Of a DNA stretch of 64,000 bases, positions 52,345 through 59,458 are shown piece by piece. The notes below the pieces were generated by a model that had not been told where the DNA came from, did no database searches, and was given only the letters and a program-made list of their open reading frames with translations. Location of the stretch: assembly GCA_003612515.1 (NCBI GenBank), contig RAZB01000003.1, positions 186,001-250,000 of the forward strand, given 5' to 3'. This DNA is from a bacterium D16-34. Its GTDB lineage: Bacteria > Actinomycetota > Coriobacteriia > Coriobacteriales > Eggerthellaceae. Both the position numbers and the translations under genes were made by a program. Position 1 is the first letter of the stretch; every line of letters starts with the position of its first letter.

Positions 52345-54204
52345 ATGGCACGCACAACATCAACATATAACTTGCAACACCTGTCTCGTCGTACTTTCTG
52401 CCAAGGCGCAGCTGTCATGGGAGCATCTCTTGGACTTCTCGGTCTTGCGGGCTGTGCGCCACACACCGCAACTGACGAAGTAGTACAAGCATGGATTCCC
52501 GGTACCTATACCGCAGAAGTCAATGGCCATAACGCACCTTATACCATGACCGTAACGTTTAGCGACAACGCTATTACTGCTATAGACACCGCCAGCAACC
52601 AAGAGTCTTTTGGTGTTGGCTATGACGCTCTGCAAACCCTTACCGATCAAGCCATGGAATATCAAACACTTAACGTTGATGCTGTCACCGGCGCAACGCT
52701 TTCGTCCATGAGCTTTACCGAAGGTCTGCAAAATTGCGCAGATCAGGCAGGTGCTCTTGAGGCATTGCAGGCAGCCGACGCGCCCGCACCAGCTGACATT
52801 AAAGACACCTATGACACTGACGTTTGCGTTGTTGGTGGCGGCGGTGCAGGTCTCGCTTCTGCAATTGCTGCTGTTCAAGCTGGCGCCAGCGTAATCGTAA
52901 TGGAAAAATGCGGCATCACCGGTGGATCAACTAACGTTTCTGAAGGCGCTCTAAATGCTGTTGACCCTGAGCGTCAAGATCCTCAAGGTATCGAAGACTC
53001 AATTGAGACCTTCTACGACACCACCATTAAAGGCGGACACGAACAAGGCACTCCTGAGCTTGTCCATTACCTCACCGACAACGCTCTTGACTCGGTTCAT
53101 TGGCTTGAGTCGCTCGGTGTTGAATTCAAGGACGAAATTGGTTCTGCAACCGGTTCTTTGGGACAACGTAGCCATTATCCGGCCACCCCATCTGGCAATA
53201 CCTACATCCGCTCTTTCCAGCAGTTTATCGAAGACAACGCTGACAAGATCATGTTGCTCAACGATATGCAAGTAACCGAGCTCATCACCGATAATAGCGG
53301 AGCGGTAGTTGGCGTAAAGGCATTGTATAAAGGCGAAAAAGAAGTTACCGTTAATGCTGGCGCTGTCATTATTGCAACTGGCGGCTTTGGTGCAAACGTT
53401 GAATATCGTCAAAGCGTTAACGATGGCGTTTGGAAAGAAGTTACCTTAGACGATTCTATTGGCTGCACAAACATCAAGCCTTGCGCTCAAGGCGAAGGCT
53501 TGGCACTTGCAGAAGGCGCAGGCGCAGAACTGATCGGACTATCCGACATTCAGCTTCACCCCTGCGGCACTCCAGGCACCGGCCTCATGGAAGACATACG
53601 TACCTCTGGACGTAATCGTATCTTCGTTAACACCGACGGCAAGCGTTTTGTAAACGAGGGCGCTGAGCGTGACGCATTGTGCAAGGCAATCTTTGCACAA
53701 CCTGATGGCACCTATTGGGTTGTTGTCAACACGCTGCGCTATCCCGACCCCGACGAGCCCGATGCTAACGGCGCAACCATTAACAACATGCTTGCTTTAG
53801 GTCACATTGTTACCGGCGAGACCGTTGAAGAAGTTGCTGAGGCTATGGGCGTTGATGCCACGAACCTGCAAGCTTCAATTGATGCCTACAACGAAGTAGT
53901 TGGTGGCGCTGAAGATGAGTTTGGTTTTGTAGCCGACAACACCGCTGACGCTGAAATGACTGAAGGTCCTTGGTATGCATGCCGCAAGGTTCCAACTGTT
54001 CATCACACCATGGGCGGCATTAAAGTTAATGTTGAATCTGAAGCATGCGACGCTGATGGCAATCCAATTCCTGGCTTGTATGCAGCTGGCGAAGTTACCG
54101 GCGGCATCCATGGATCGAATCGTCTCGGTGGCAACGCAATTGCAGACTGCATGACCTTCGGACGCAACGCAGGCACAAATGCTGCAGCCTATGTCATCGC
54201 ATAG
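52345..54204 (+). CDS. Tat-exported FMN/FAD-dependent reductase (fumarate/urocanate reductase family)
   Basis: This 619-residue protein has a Tat signal SRRTFCQG (Arg15-Arg16) ending in LGLAGC (Cys37). An FMN-binding domain (about residues 45-130) carries DAVTGATLSS, in which Thr118 is the likely covalent FMN attachment. A FAD_binding_2/fumarate-reductase domain follows, starting VCVVGGGGAGLASAIA, with IIATGGFGANVEY and the C-terminal HGSNRLGGNAIADCMTFGR. This is the UrdA/FrdA-like architecture without haem. The FMN domain would take electrons from a quinol or membrane carrier. The start has AAGGAGG. Confidence 0.92.
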   Translation: MARTTSTYNLQHLSRRTFCQGAAVMGASLGLLGLAGCAPHTATDEVVQAWIPGTYTAEVNGHNAPYTMTVTFSDNAITAIDTASNQESFGVGYDALQTLTDQAMEYQTLNVDAVTGATLSSMSFTEGLQNCADQAGALEALQAADAPAPADIKDTYDTDVCVVGGGGAGLASAIAAVQAGASVIVMEKCGITGGSTNVSEGALNAVDPERQDPQGIEDSIETFYDTTIKGGHEQGTPELVHYLTDNALDSVHWLESLGVEFKDEIGSATGSLGQRSHYPATPSGNTYIRSFQQFIEDNADKIMLLNDMQVTELITDNSGAVVGVKALYKGEKEVTVNAGAVIIATGGFGANVEYRQSVNDGVWKEVTLDDSIGCTNIKPCAQGEGLALAEGAGAELIGLSDIQLHPCGTPGTGLMEDIRTSGRNRIFVNTDGKRFVNEGAERDALCKAIFAQPDGTYWVVVNTLRYPDPDEPDANGATINNMLALGHIVTGETVEEVAEAMGVDATNLQASIDAYNEVVGGAEDEFGFVADNTADAEMTEGPWYACRKVPTVHHTMGGIKVNVESEACDADGNPIPGLYAAGEVTGGIHGSNRLGGNAIADCMTFGRNAGTNAAAYVIA

Positions 54205-54240
54205 CACGTTTGCATAATACGTTTGCATAGTTTTGCAATA
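54205..54240. repeat. 13-bp tandem repeat after the FMN/FAD reductase gene
   Basis: CACGTTTGCATAA (54205-54217) and TACGTTTGCATAG (54218-54230) are followed by a partial unit TTTTGCAATA. The array starts at the stop codon. Confidence 0.7.
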
Positions 54241-54425
54241 GATGAGCACCGCGCGGCTGGCAAGTTCTCCCGCGCGGTACTCTTTGCTTCGCCATAAAAC
54301 ATCGCCATAAAAACGGTTTAATAAAAATCGTTTACTGTCCCAATTTTGGTACTCATAAAACGTAAAACCTCCGTATGCTATCAAACATCGAAAAACAAAG
54401 CTTAAATACACCAAGGAGGTTTGCC

Positions 54426-55022
54426 ATGCGTACGCACACCAACAACCAAGAAGTCATATCAAACGCTGTGAGCATTTACGAATTCTTGCAGGATCGGTTT
54501 GCGTGGGATCCCATTCAACTCACACTCGAAGGTATGCGCAAAGCCATTCGTTGTGCAGGTGTGCGAATTTGCGACATACTATCGCTTTACAACCCTGAAG
54601 ATAATACCTGGCTTACGCAAAGCCCCACGATCTTGCGCCTTGAAAACCAAGACATCGCAGTATTTACTCTTGATGGACAGCACGTTGCGCTTTTCTTTGG
54701 TGCGCTCAATACAGAAATCCCACTCATTCCTCGCAACACAAATCAGCCTGCATTCGTATGGAAAACTTTCACGCCCGCCAGCTATGCCATCGGACGCCAT
54801 ATTAGTTCATTTTCGTTTGGCACCAGTGAAAAGGGATTGCTCACCGCACTCGAGGCTCGCTTTGATGATGGAGGGCGCATCACGCTTGGGGCTGGTGGCT
54901 GCACGAGCGAACGTGCGCAAAGGCGCTCACCTTTGCGCCAACATCGCTGCCAAACGCTTCGCACATCAGCACTCCGCAACCCTCATATGCGCCACAATGC
55001 GCCGCGCCAAGCAGTTGCTTAA
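54426..55022 (+). CDS. Hypothetical protein, possibly frameshifted near its end
   Basis: This 198-residue frame starts at an ATG with AAGGAGG 6 bases upstream. I do not recognise the family. Residues 1-155 read as an ordinary soluble domain (VSIYEFLQDRFAWDP, CDILSLYNPEDNTW, DIAVFTLDGQHVALF). From about residue 156 (CTSERAQRRSPLRQHRCQ) the sequence becomes Arg/His/Gln-rich and unlike the first part. Another frame over the same bases (ARANVRKGAHLCANIAAKRF) runs to a stop at 55062 and looks more natural, so a frameshift near 54890 is possible. It follows the FMN/FAD reductase by 221 bases on the same strand. Confidence 0.6.
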   Translation: MRTHTNNQEVISNAVSIYEFLQDRFAWDPIQLTLEGMRKAIRCAGVRICDILSLYNPEDNTWLTQSPTILRLENQDIAVFTLDGQHVALFFGALNTEIPLIPRNTNQPAFVWKTFTPASYAIGRHISSFSFGTSEKGLLTALEARFDDGGRITLGAGGCTSERAQRRSPLRQHRCQTLRTSALRNPHMRHNAPRQAVA

Positions 55023-55059
55023 AAGGTATGTCAGCGTAAAAGCCGCTGTATCTTTTAAG
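55018..55059. terminator. Bidirectional terminator between converging genes
   Basis: An outer stem CTTAAAAGGTA/TATCTTTTAAG (one G-U pair) and an inner stem CAGCG/CGCTG form one hairpin, with T-rich outer arms on both strands. It serves the hypothetical gene (+) and the WYL regulator (-). It overlaps the last bases of the hypothetical gene as drawn. Confidence 0.7.
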
Positions 55060-55075
55060 TGATCAGATCGCAAAC

Positions 55076-56086
55076 CTATGCAAGCGCGTCGTCTTCGATA
55101 TCCTCGGTATAGCCTTGCATAATTTCATGGAGATATGCCACATACTCTTCAGCTAGCTTAGTAGGTTTTTCGATGCGTATTGCGGTACCAAACTGCGCTA
55201 ACCACCCAAAGAACACGCGGCTTTTCATGACAGGAACTACCACACGTGCTTGATTCTCATTCAAACGAAATGCATGGATATCCTTGCCGAAACGATCGAT
55301 CACCGAGCTCATGACCTCTTCATCCACCAGAAGTGTCACGTTAACTTTGTCTCCAGAATACATACTAAACGCATGTTCAGCTAAATCTTCTACACAGAAA
55401 TTAGCAATGCGCTCATTTCTGCAGACCGGCTCGTCACTGATCTGGATTCTATCCATACGATCTACGCGGTAATTCGGAAAGCTTTCATGCTTTTCGTTAT
55501 ACGCAACCAAGTAGTAATACCCGTCGGCATACACCAAATGAACGGGATTTTCCTCATAACGTTGTCCGTCACGCTGGTAGACTTTTTGTTTGTCGGCATC
55601 ATACTTGAAGTACAAAAACGTCACTTTTTTACGACGCGTAATAGCCTCGTGAATCCGGTCGACATTTGCAAAAACCGACTCGTTTTGCATCTTGATGCGC
55701 CCGTTAACATGAACACGTTTATCCAACAGCTTACGCTGATTTACTGACGCGAGCTTTTTAACACTGCGAACCAAAGCATCGCTTTTTCGCTGCGTCAAAA
55801 AGCGCGTAGATTGGATGGTGTCAATGAGCAACTCTAATTCCGAAAGCGTAAAATCACGCTCTCCGAGCGCATACTCAACAGGTGCGCGCTGGTAACTGCG
55901 AATATCAAACCCAAAATCACGCAGGGTCTCAATATCGCGATAGACCGACTTGCGCTCAGCGTGAATTCCTTGCGCCTCAAGACGCTCAAGAATTTGACCC
56001 ATAGTAAGGCCTTGTTCAGCGTCGGTTTCTTCCGACATCATTTGCATTAAATACAAAAGCTTTAACTTCTGCGGATTACTACCCAC
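55076..56086 (-). CDS. WYL-domain transcriptional regulator (DeoR/HTH_11 type)
   Basis: This 336-residue protein has an N-terminal winged helix (LTMGQILERLEAQGIHAERKS) followed by SVYRDIETLRDFGFDI. A WYL domain follows (VHLVYADGYYYLVAYNEKHES), and a C-terminal WCX part (VVVPVMKSRVFFGWLAQFG). WYL proteins sense nucleic acid or nucleotide ligands and often act in DNA-damage or defence control; the ligand here is unknown. The start is a GTG preceded by GAGGAGG. The gene is alone on its transcript; a large perfect hairpin lies 57-98 bases upstream. Confidence 0.88.
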   Translation of the reverse strand: MGSNPQKLKLLYLMQMMSEETDAEQGLTMGQILERLEAQGIHAERKSVYRDIETLRDFGFDIRSYQRAPVEYALGERDFTLSELELLIDTIQSTRFLTQRKSDALVRSVKKLASVNQRKLLDKRVHVNGRIKMQNESVFANVDRIHEAITRRKKVTFLYFKYDADKQKVYQRDGQRYEENPVHLVYADGYYYLVAYNEKHESFPNYRVDRMDRIQISDEPVCRNERIANFCVEDLAEHAFSMYSGDKVNVTLLVDEEVMSSVIDRFGKDIHAFRLNENQARVVVPVMKSRVFFGWLAQFGTAIRIEKPTKLAEEYVAYLHEIMQGYTEDIEDDALA

Positions 56087-56142
56087 GGCTCCTCCTCACG
56101 ACCCCCGTCGAGGCAACCGAATACTTGCCAATATACACGTGT

Positions 56143-56184
56143 GCCACCTCGAGCGAAGGAGGGAAGGAGTTCGCTCGAGGTGGC
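56143..56184. repeat. Perfect 15-bp hairpin with purine-rich loop
   Basis: GCCACCTCGAGCGAA (56143-56157) and TTCGCTCGAGGTGGC (56170-56184) pair perfectly. The 12-base loop is GGAGGGAAGGAG on the plus strand. No T-tract follows on either strand. It lies between thrH (end) and the WYL gene (start), both on the reverse strand. Confidence 0.85.
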
Positions 56185-56247
56185 GCCCATGAAAATGCGG
56201 CACTGCCGCTGAATATGGCGCCTTCTACACTACCTTAATTCCACGAA

Positions 56248-56850
56248 TTACGCTATAACCTTACGGATAGCCGCCATAAGATCATCGTAATCTTCAAAAG
56301 CAGCAATATCAGGATGCGCCTTTTTTATAGCATCGGTTGACCTAAATAAAAAGCCTGCAGCACTAGCCTGAATCATGCCAAGATCGTTGAAGCTATCCCC
56401 CGCTGCAATTGTATCAAATCCACAGGATTGCAATGCGCGTACCGTAGTGAGCTTTGACTCTGGACAGCGCATGGAAAAGTCCTCGATCATACCGTCTTCG
56501 CCCACAACGAGTTCGTTGCAGAAAATAGTTGGCCATCCAAGTTTGCGCATCAATGGCTGCGCAAATTGCGTAAACGTATCCGAGATGATGACAACTTGTC
56601 CAATTTCTCGCAGCTCATCCAAAAACTCTTTGGCGCCCGGAAGCGGATCAATAGTATCAATCACCTGTTGGATTTCTGCCAGCCCTAATCCATGCTCACG
56701 CAAAACTCCTAGACGCCACGTCATAAGCTTGTCGTAATCAGGCTCATCACGTGTAGTACGCGTCAGTTCGCTAATTCCACTCGCCTCAGCAAAAGCGATC
56801 CAGATTTCAGGGACGAGCACCCCTTCAAGATCTAAGCACGTAATGTACAT
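56248..56850 (-). CDS. thrH: Phosphoserine phosphatase / homoserine phosphotransferase ThrH
   Basis: This 200-residue HAD-family enzyme begins ITCLDLEGVLVPEIWIAFAE, the ThrH-specific form of the DxD motif, with Asp7 as nucleophile. VVIISDTFTQFAQPL (motif II) and AAGDSFNDLGMIQAS (motif IV) are intact. ThrH removes phosphate from phosphoserine and can transfer it to homoserine, linking serine and threonine synthesis. It is full length and stands alone. Confidence 0.92.
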   Translation of the reverse strand: MYITCLDLEGVLVPEIWIAFAEASGISELTRTTRDEPDYDKLMTWRLGVLREHGLGLAEIQQVIDTIDPLPGAKEFLDELREIGQVVIISDTFTQFAQPLMRKLGWPTIFCNELVVGEDGMIEDFSMRCPESKLTTVRALQSCGFDTIAAGDSFNDLGMIQASAAGFLFRSTDAIKKAHPDIAAFEDYDDLMAAIRKVIA

Positions 56851-56945
56851 GCCGCTCCTTTCGTGTGTAAGTAATTCTCCTGTTTGATGATCATTTTAGT
56901 CAAGATAATTATCGAAGTTTTTCCGAAGTTTCGGCACATGGGCAT

Positions 56946-57737
56946 TTATTCCAAAAGACCCTCGCTTTGCTTTGCTAATGTTTGCGCCAAGTGAGTCTTT
57001 TGCTCCTCGGTCACGTCTTCAATTTCGCGTGTTGCAAACTTTATGCGCGCCAACTCATCAAACGCCACACTCAAAGCATTTTTCATCTGAGCGCTCAAGT
57101 CATCTACCGACGCCTCACTTTGTTGCTGCGGTAAATCCGTCTCTAACAAAAGCGCGTCGAGTGGCACTACCTTTGCGTATTCTTTACCTTTGCCACTCGC
57201 AAGCATGCGCGAGTTCACCGAAAACCTACACCCAAGCTTAATCGCACGCATTAAATCTTGCGAAGACCCAGAAAACCAATGAAAGATACAGCTGTTATCT
57301 TGCAAAACGTTAGACGCTTCGATCTCATCAAGCATAACGCCAACCGCTTTTACCCCATGAAGTGATAACACGTATCCCCCTTGGCGGGCACATGCTCTTA
57401 TGATCTGGCGAAACACAAAAACTTGCACCTCAAGTGAGGCTCGGGCATGGGCGCTTGTATCGAGGCCGATCTCACCGACAAAGCGCGTTGTTTGCAACAC
57501 CTCTAACAATGCTGCTACCTGCAAGTGCGCTTGCGCCTTGTTAGAGTTAATCCACCAAGGATGCAACCCTGCCGCTGCCTGAAAGCCTTCGACCTTCGAC
57601 AGCGCTTCTTTTGCGCGCAAAAAGCCACTTGGTTCAACCGTAACGGACAAACCCCCAACACCATCAGCGCAAAGCTGATCTGCCAGAAGCGAAGGTGCTG
57701 AGCAAAAGTCCAGGTGACAGTGCATATCATATTTCAT
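56946..57737 (-). CDS. TatD-family metal-dependent hydrolase
   Basis: The protein is about 263 residues from the ATG at 57737 (MKYDMHCHLDFC), with AAGGGATT upstream; the open frame is 51 bases longer. The metal ligands of the TatD family are visible: HCHLD, the Glu in VGEIGLD, His in CIFHWFSG and Asp in LLLETDLP. Family members are 3'-5' exonucleases or deoxyribonucleases. Its start overlaps the end of the upstream ThiF-family gene by 11 bases, so it is the third gene of a patatin-TcdA-TatD operon. At 263 residues it is typical in length. Confidence 0.85.
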   Translation of the reverse strand: MKYDMHCHLDFCSAPSLLADQLCADGVGGLSVTVEPSGFLRAKEALSKVEGFQAAAGLHPWWINSNKAQAHLQVAALLEVLQTTRFVGEIGLDTSAHARASLEVQVFVFRQIIRACARQGGYVLSLHGVKAVGVMLDEIEASNVLQDNSCIFHWFSGSSQDLMRAIKLGCRFSVNSRMLASGKGKEYAKVVPLDALLLETDLPQQQSEASVDDLSAQMKNALSVAFDELARIKFATREIEDVTEEQKTHLAQTLAKQSEGLLE

Positions 57738-58470
57738 GCTTAATCCCTTTTGCCCCAAAAGCCACATCGCGCAAAACTTCACCAGCAATCATTTGTCCCA
57801 TAATTGGGGGCACATACGAGGCGGTGCCCAGGTTGGACCGTTCGCGTCGAGTAGCATCCTTGCGAACTTCAACCGCCACTGGCTCTTCGGCAGAATAAAG
57901 CACTTTTAGTTTGGAAATACCACGCTTTCTTCCCTCTTTACGCATGATTCTGCACAGCGGACAATTTTTTGTCTCGTAGATATCAGCAACATGAAAGCAT
58001 TCGGGATAAAGCTTGTTGGCAGCACCCATGCTCGCTATAAGTGAAACGTTGTTTTTATCAGCATATTGAGCTAAAGCCAGCTTAGTTGAGATGGTGTCAA
58101 TGGCATCCACTACATAGTCAACGCGAGGCGCCCACTCATCCATAAGCTCATCTACGTTCTCTTGTAAAACGAACTTATCAAGCGTAACGACCTGCGCATT
58201 CGGATTGATGTCTGCAATCATCTTCGCCATAACATCGGTCTTTTTTTGCCCAAGCGTAGACATAAATGCAATAGCTTGCCGATTGATATTGCTCTCCTGA
58301 ACAATATCGTGGTCTACGAGCACAAACGAACCCACGCCACCGCGAGCAAGTGCCTCAGTGCAATTTGAACCAACGCCACCAAGCCCCAGTACCATCACAC
58401 ATGCCGAAGAGAGGCGTGCAACAGCCTCAGAACCCATAATCAATTCCAGCTTTGACGTAGCCTCACTCAT
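57727..58470 (-). CDS. tcdA: tRNA threonylcarbamoyladenosine dehydratase (ThiF/HesA family)
   Basis: The protein is about 247 residues from the ATG at 58470, preceded by GAGAGGTGG. The adenylation site VLGLGGVGSNCTEALARGG, the Arg finger in SNINRQ, and DYVVDAIDTISTKLALA are typical. A late Cys pair in NCPLCRIMRKEGRKRGI fits the TcdA branch. TcdA converts t6A at position 37 of ANN-decoding tRNAs to cyclic ct6A using ATP. It starts with an ATGA overlap to the patatin gene. A sulfur-carrier role (MoeB/ThiF) is less likely, as there is no partner carrier. Confidence 0.88.
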   Translation of the reverse strand: MSEATSKLELIMGSEAVARLSSACVMVLGLGGVGSNCTEALARGGVGSFVLVDHDIVQESNINRQAIAFMSTLGQKKTDVMAKMIADINPNAQVVTLDKFVLQENVDELMDEWAPRVDYVVDAIDTISTKLALAQYADKNNVSLIASMGAANKLYPECFHVADIYETKNCPLCRIMRKEGRKRGISKLKVLYSAEEPVAVEVRKDATRRERSNLGTASYVPPIMGQMIAGEVLRDVAFGAKGIKHEI

Positions 58471-59384
58471 GCAAGCCACCTCTCCCATGCGCATGCTTCG
58501 CGCTGCGCTTGCTCGTAGCCTAAATCATAAGCATGCTGGAGCTTTTCGACATGGATTTCTCTATTCGTCACCGGCATCTGCTCAGGATAGAAAACATATG
58601 CCTGACCAGCAGATTCCAAGCGCTCAAGCTCATCACACAAGGCATTGTAGCGCGCGGGTCGCTCTATTGTTTTTTCCGCCACCAAAGGGTGCGCATGAAA
58701 TACCGTGCGAAAGAGCGCTTTTTGGGCTGCACTTAACTCAGATTTTCGATAACCTTTAGGCTGCGTGCGAATAACAAAAAAGCGTTCATATCCATCACGT
58801 CGCGCGGCGTCGATCAAAATTCCCCAGCTCTCCCCCATACCGCCGTCCAGGTAGGTTTTTCCCTCAATCAGTGTTGGCGGCATAAAGATTGGCATAGACG
58901 AAGAAGCTCGAACGCGAAGCATCATATCGCGCATGGTTGGCATGTCTTTGCGCGTCCAAGCCACCGTCGCTCCGCTTTCCCAATCGAAAGCTTCAATGTG
59001 TATTTGAGCAGGGTTTTTCGCAAATGTTTCAAAATCAAACGCATAAGGCGAATCACTGCCAGCAACTGCCTCAGCAATTCCCTCGTAAATCCAAGGGCTA
59101 TTAAAATAGCCGTTTCCGTGTAGAAAACTTCCCCAGCCACCAAAATTTGGTTCAGTAACAAAATCGACAAACGAACATTTCGTTCGCCGCTTGTCTCGAG
59201 AAAGATAATTGACCGCATGACTTGAGCCCGCAGATATACCGTAGACGCTCGGAAAGTACAGCTCGCGCTCCAACAATGTCACTATTGCTCCAGCAGTATA
59301 TGACGCGCGCAGACCGCCGCCTTCGATAATGAGCGCAACATCGGATATGTTGCTTGCAAGTTCGTTTGTTATGTGTTTGTTCAT
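58467..59384 (-). CDS. Patatin-like phospholipase (YjjU/RssA type)
   Basis: This 305-residue serine lipase-fold protein has the oxyanion loop IIEGGGLRASYTAGA, nucleophile elbow YGISAGSSHA (GxSxG), and the catalytic Asp in LDGGMGES. The C-terminal part (PVTNREIHVEKLQHAY) matches bacterial DUF6363-type patatins. It has no signal or membrane segment. It is the first gene of an operon with tcdA (ATGA overlap) and tatD, and it is divergent from the FAD protein at 59459. Phospholipid hydrolysis is inferred from the family. Confidence 0.9.
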   Translation of the reverse strand: MNKHITNELASNISDVALIIEGGGLRASYTAGAIVTLLERELYFPSVYGISAGSSHAVNYLSRDKRRTKCSFVDFVTEPNFGGWGSFLHGNGYFNSPWIYEGIAEAVAGSDSPYAFDFETFAKNPAQIHIEAFDWESGATVAWTRKDMPTMRDMMLRVRASSSMPIFMPPTLIEGKTYLDGGMGESWGILIDAARRDGYERFFVIRTQPKGYRKSELSAAQKALFRTVFHAHPLVAEKTIERPARYNALCDELERLESAGQAYVFYPEQMPVTNREIHVEKLQHAYDLGYEQAQREACAWERWLA

Positions 59385-59458
59385 GCATATAAGTATAGCT
59401 GTTTGCTCAACGCTACAATTGATGCATTAATGTCAAGAGCACTCGATTGGAAGCAAGC

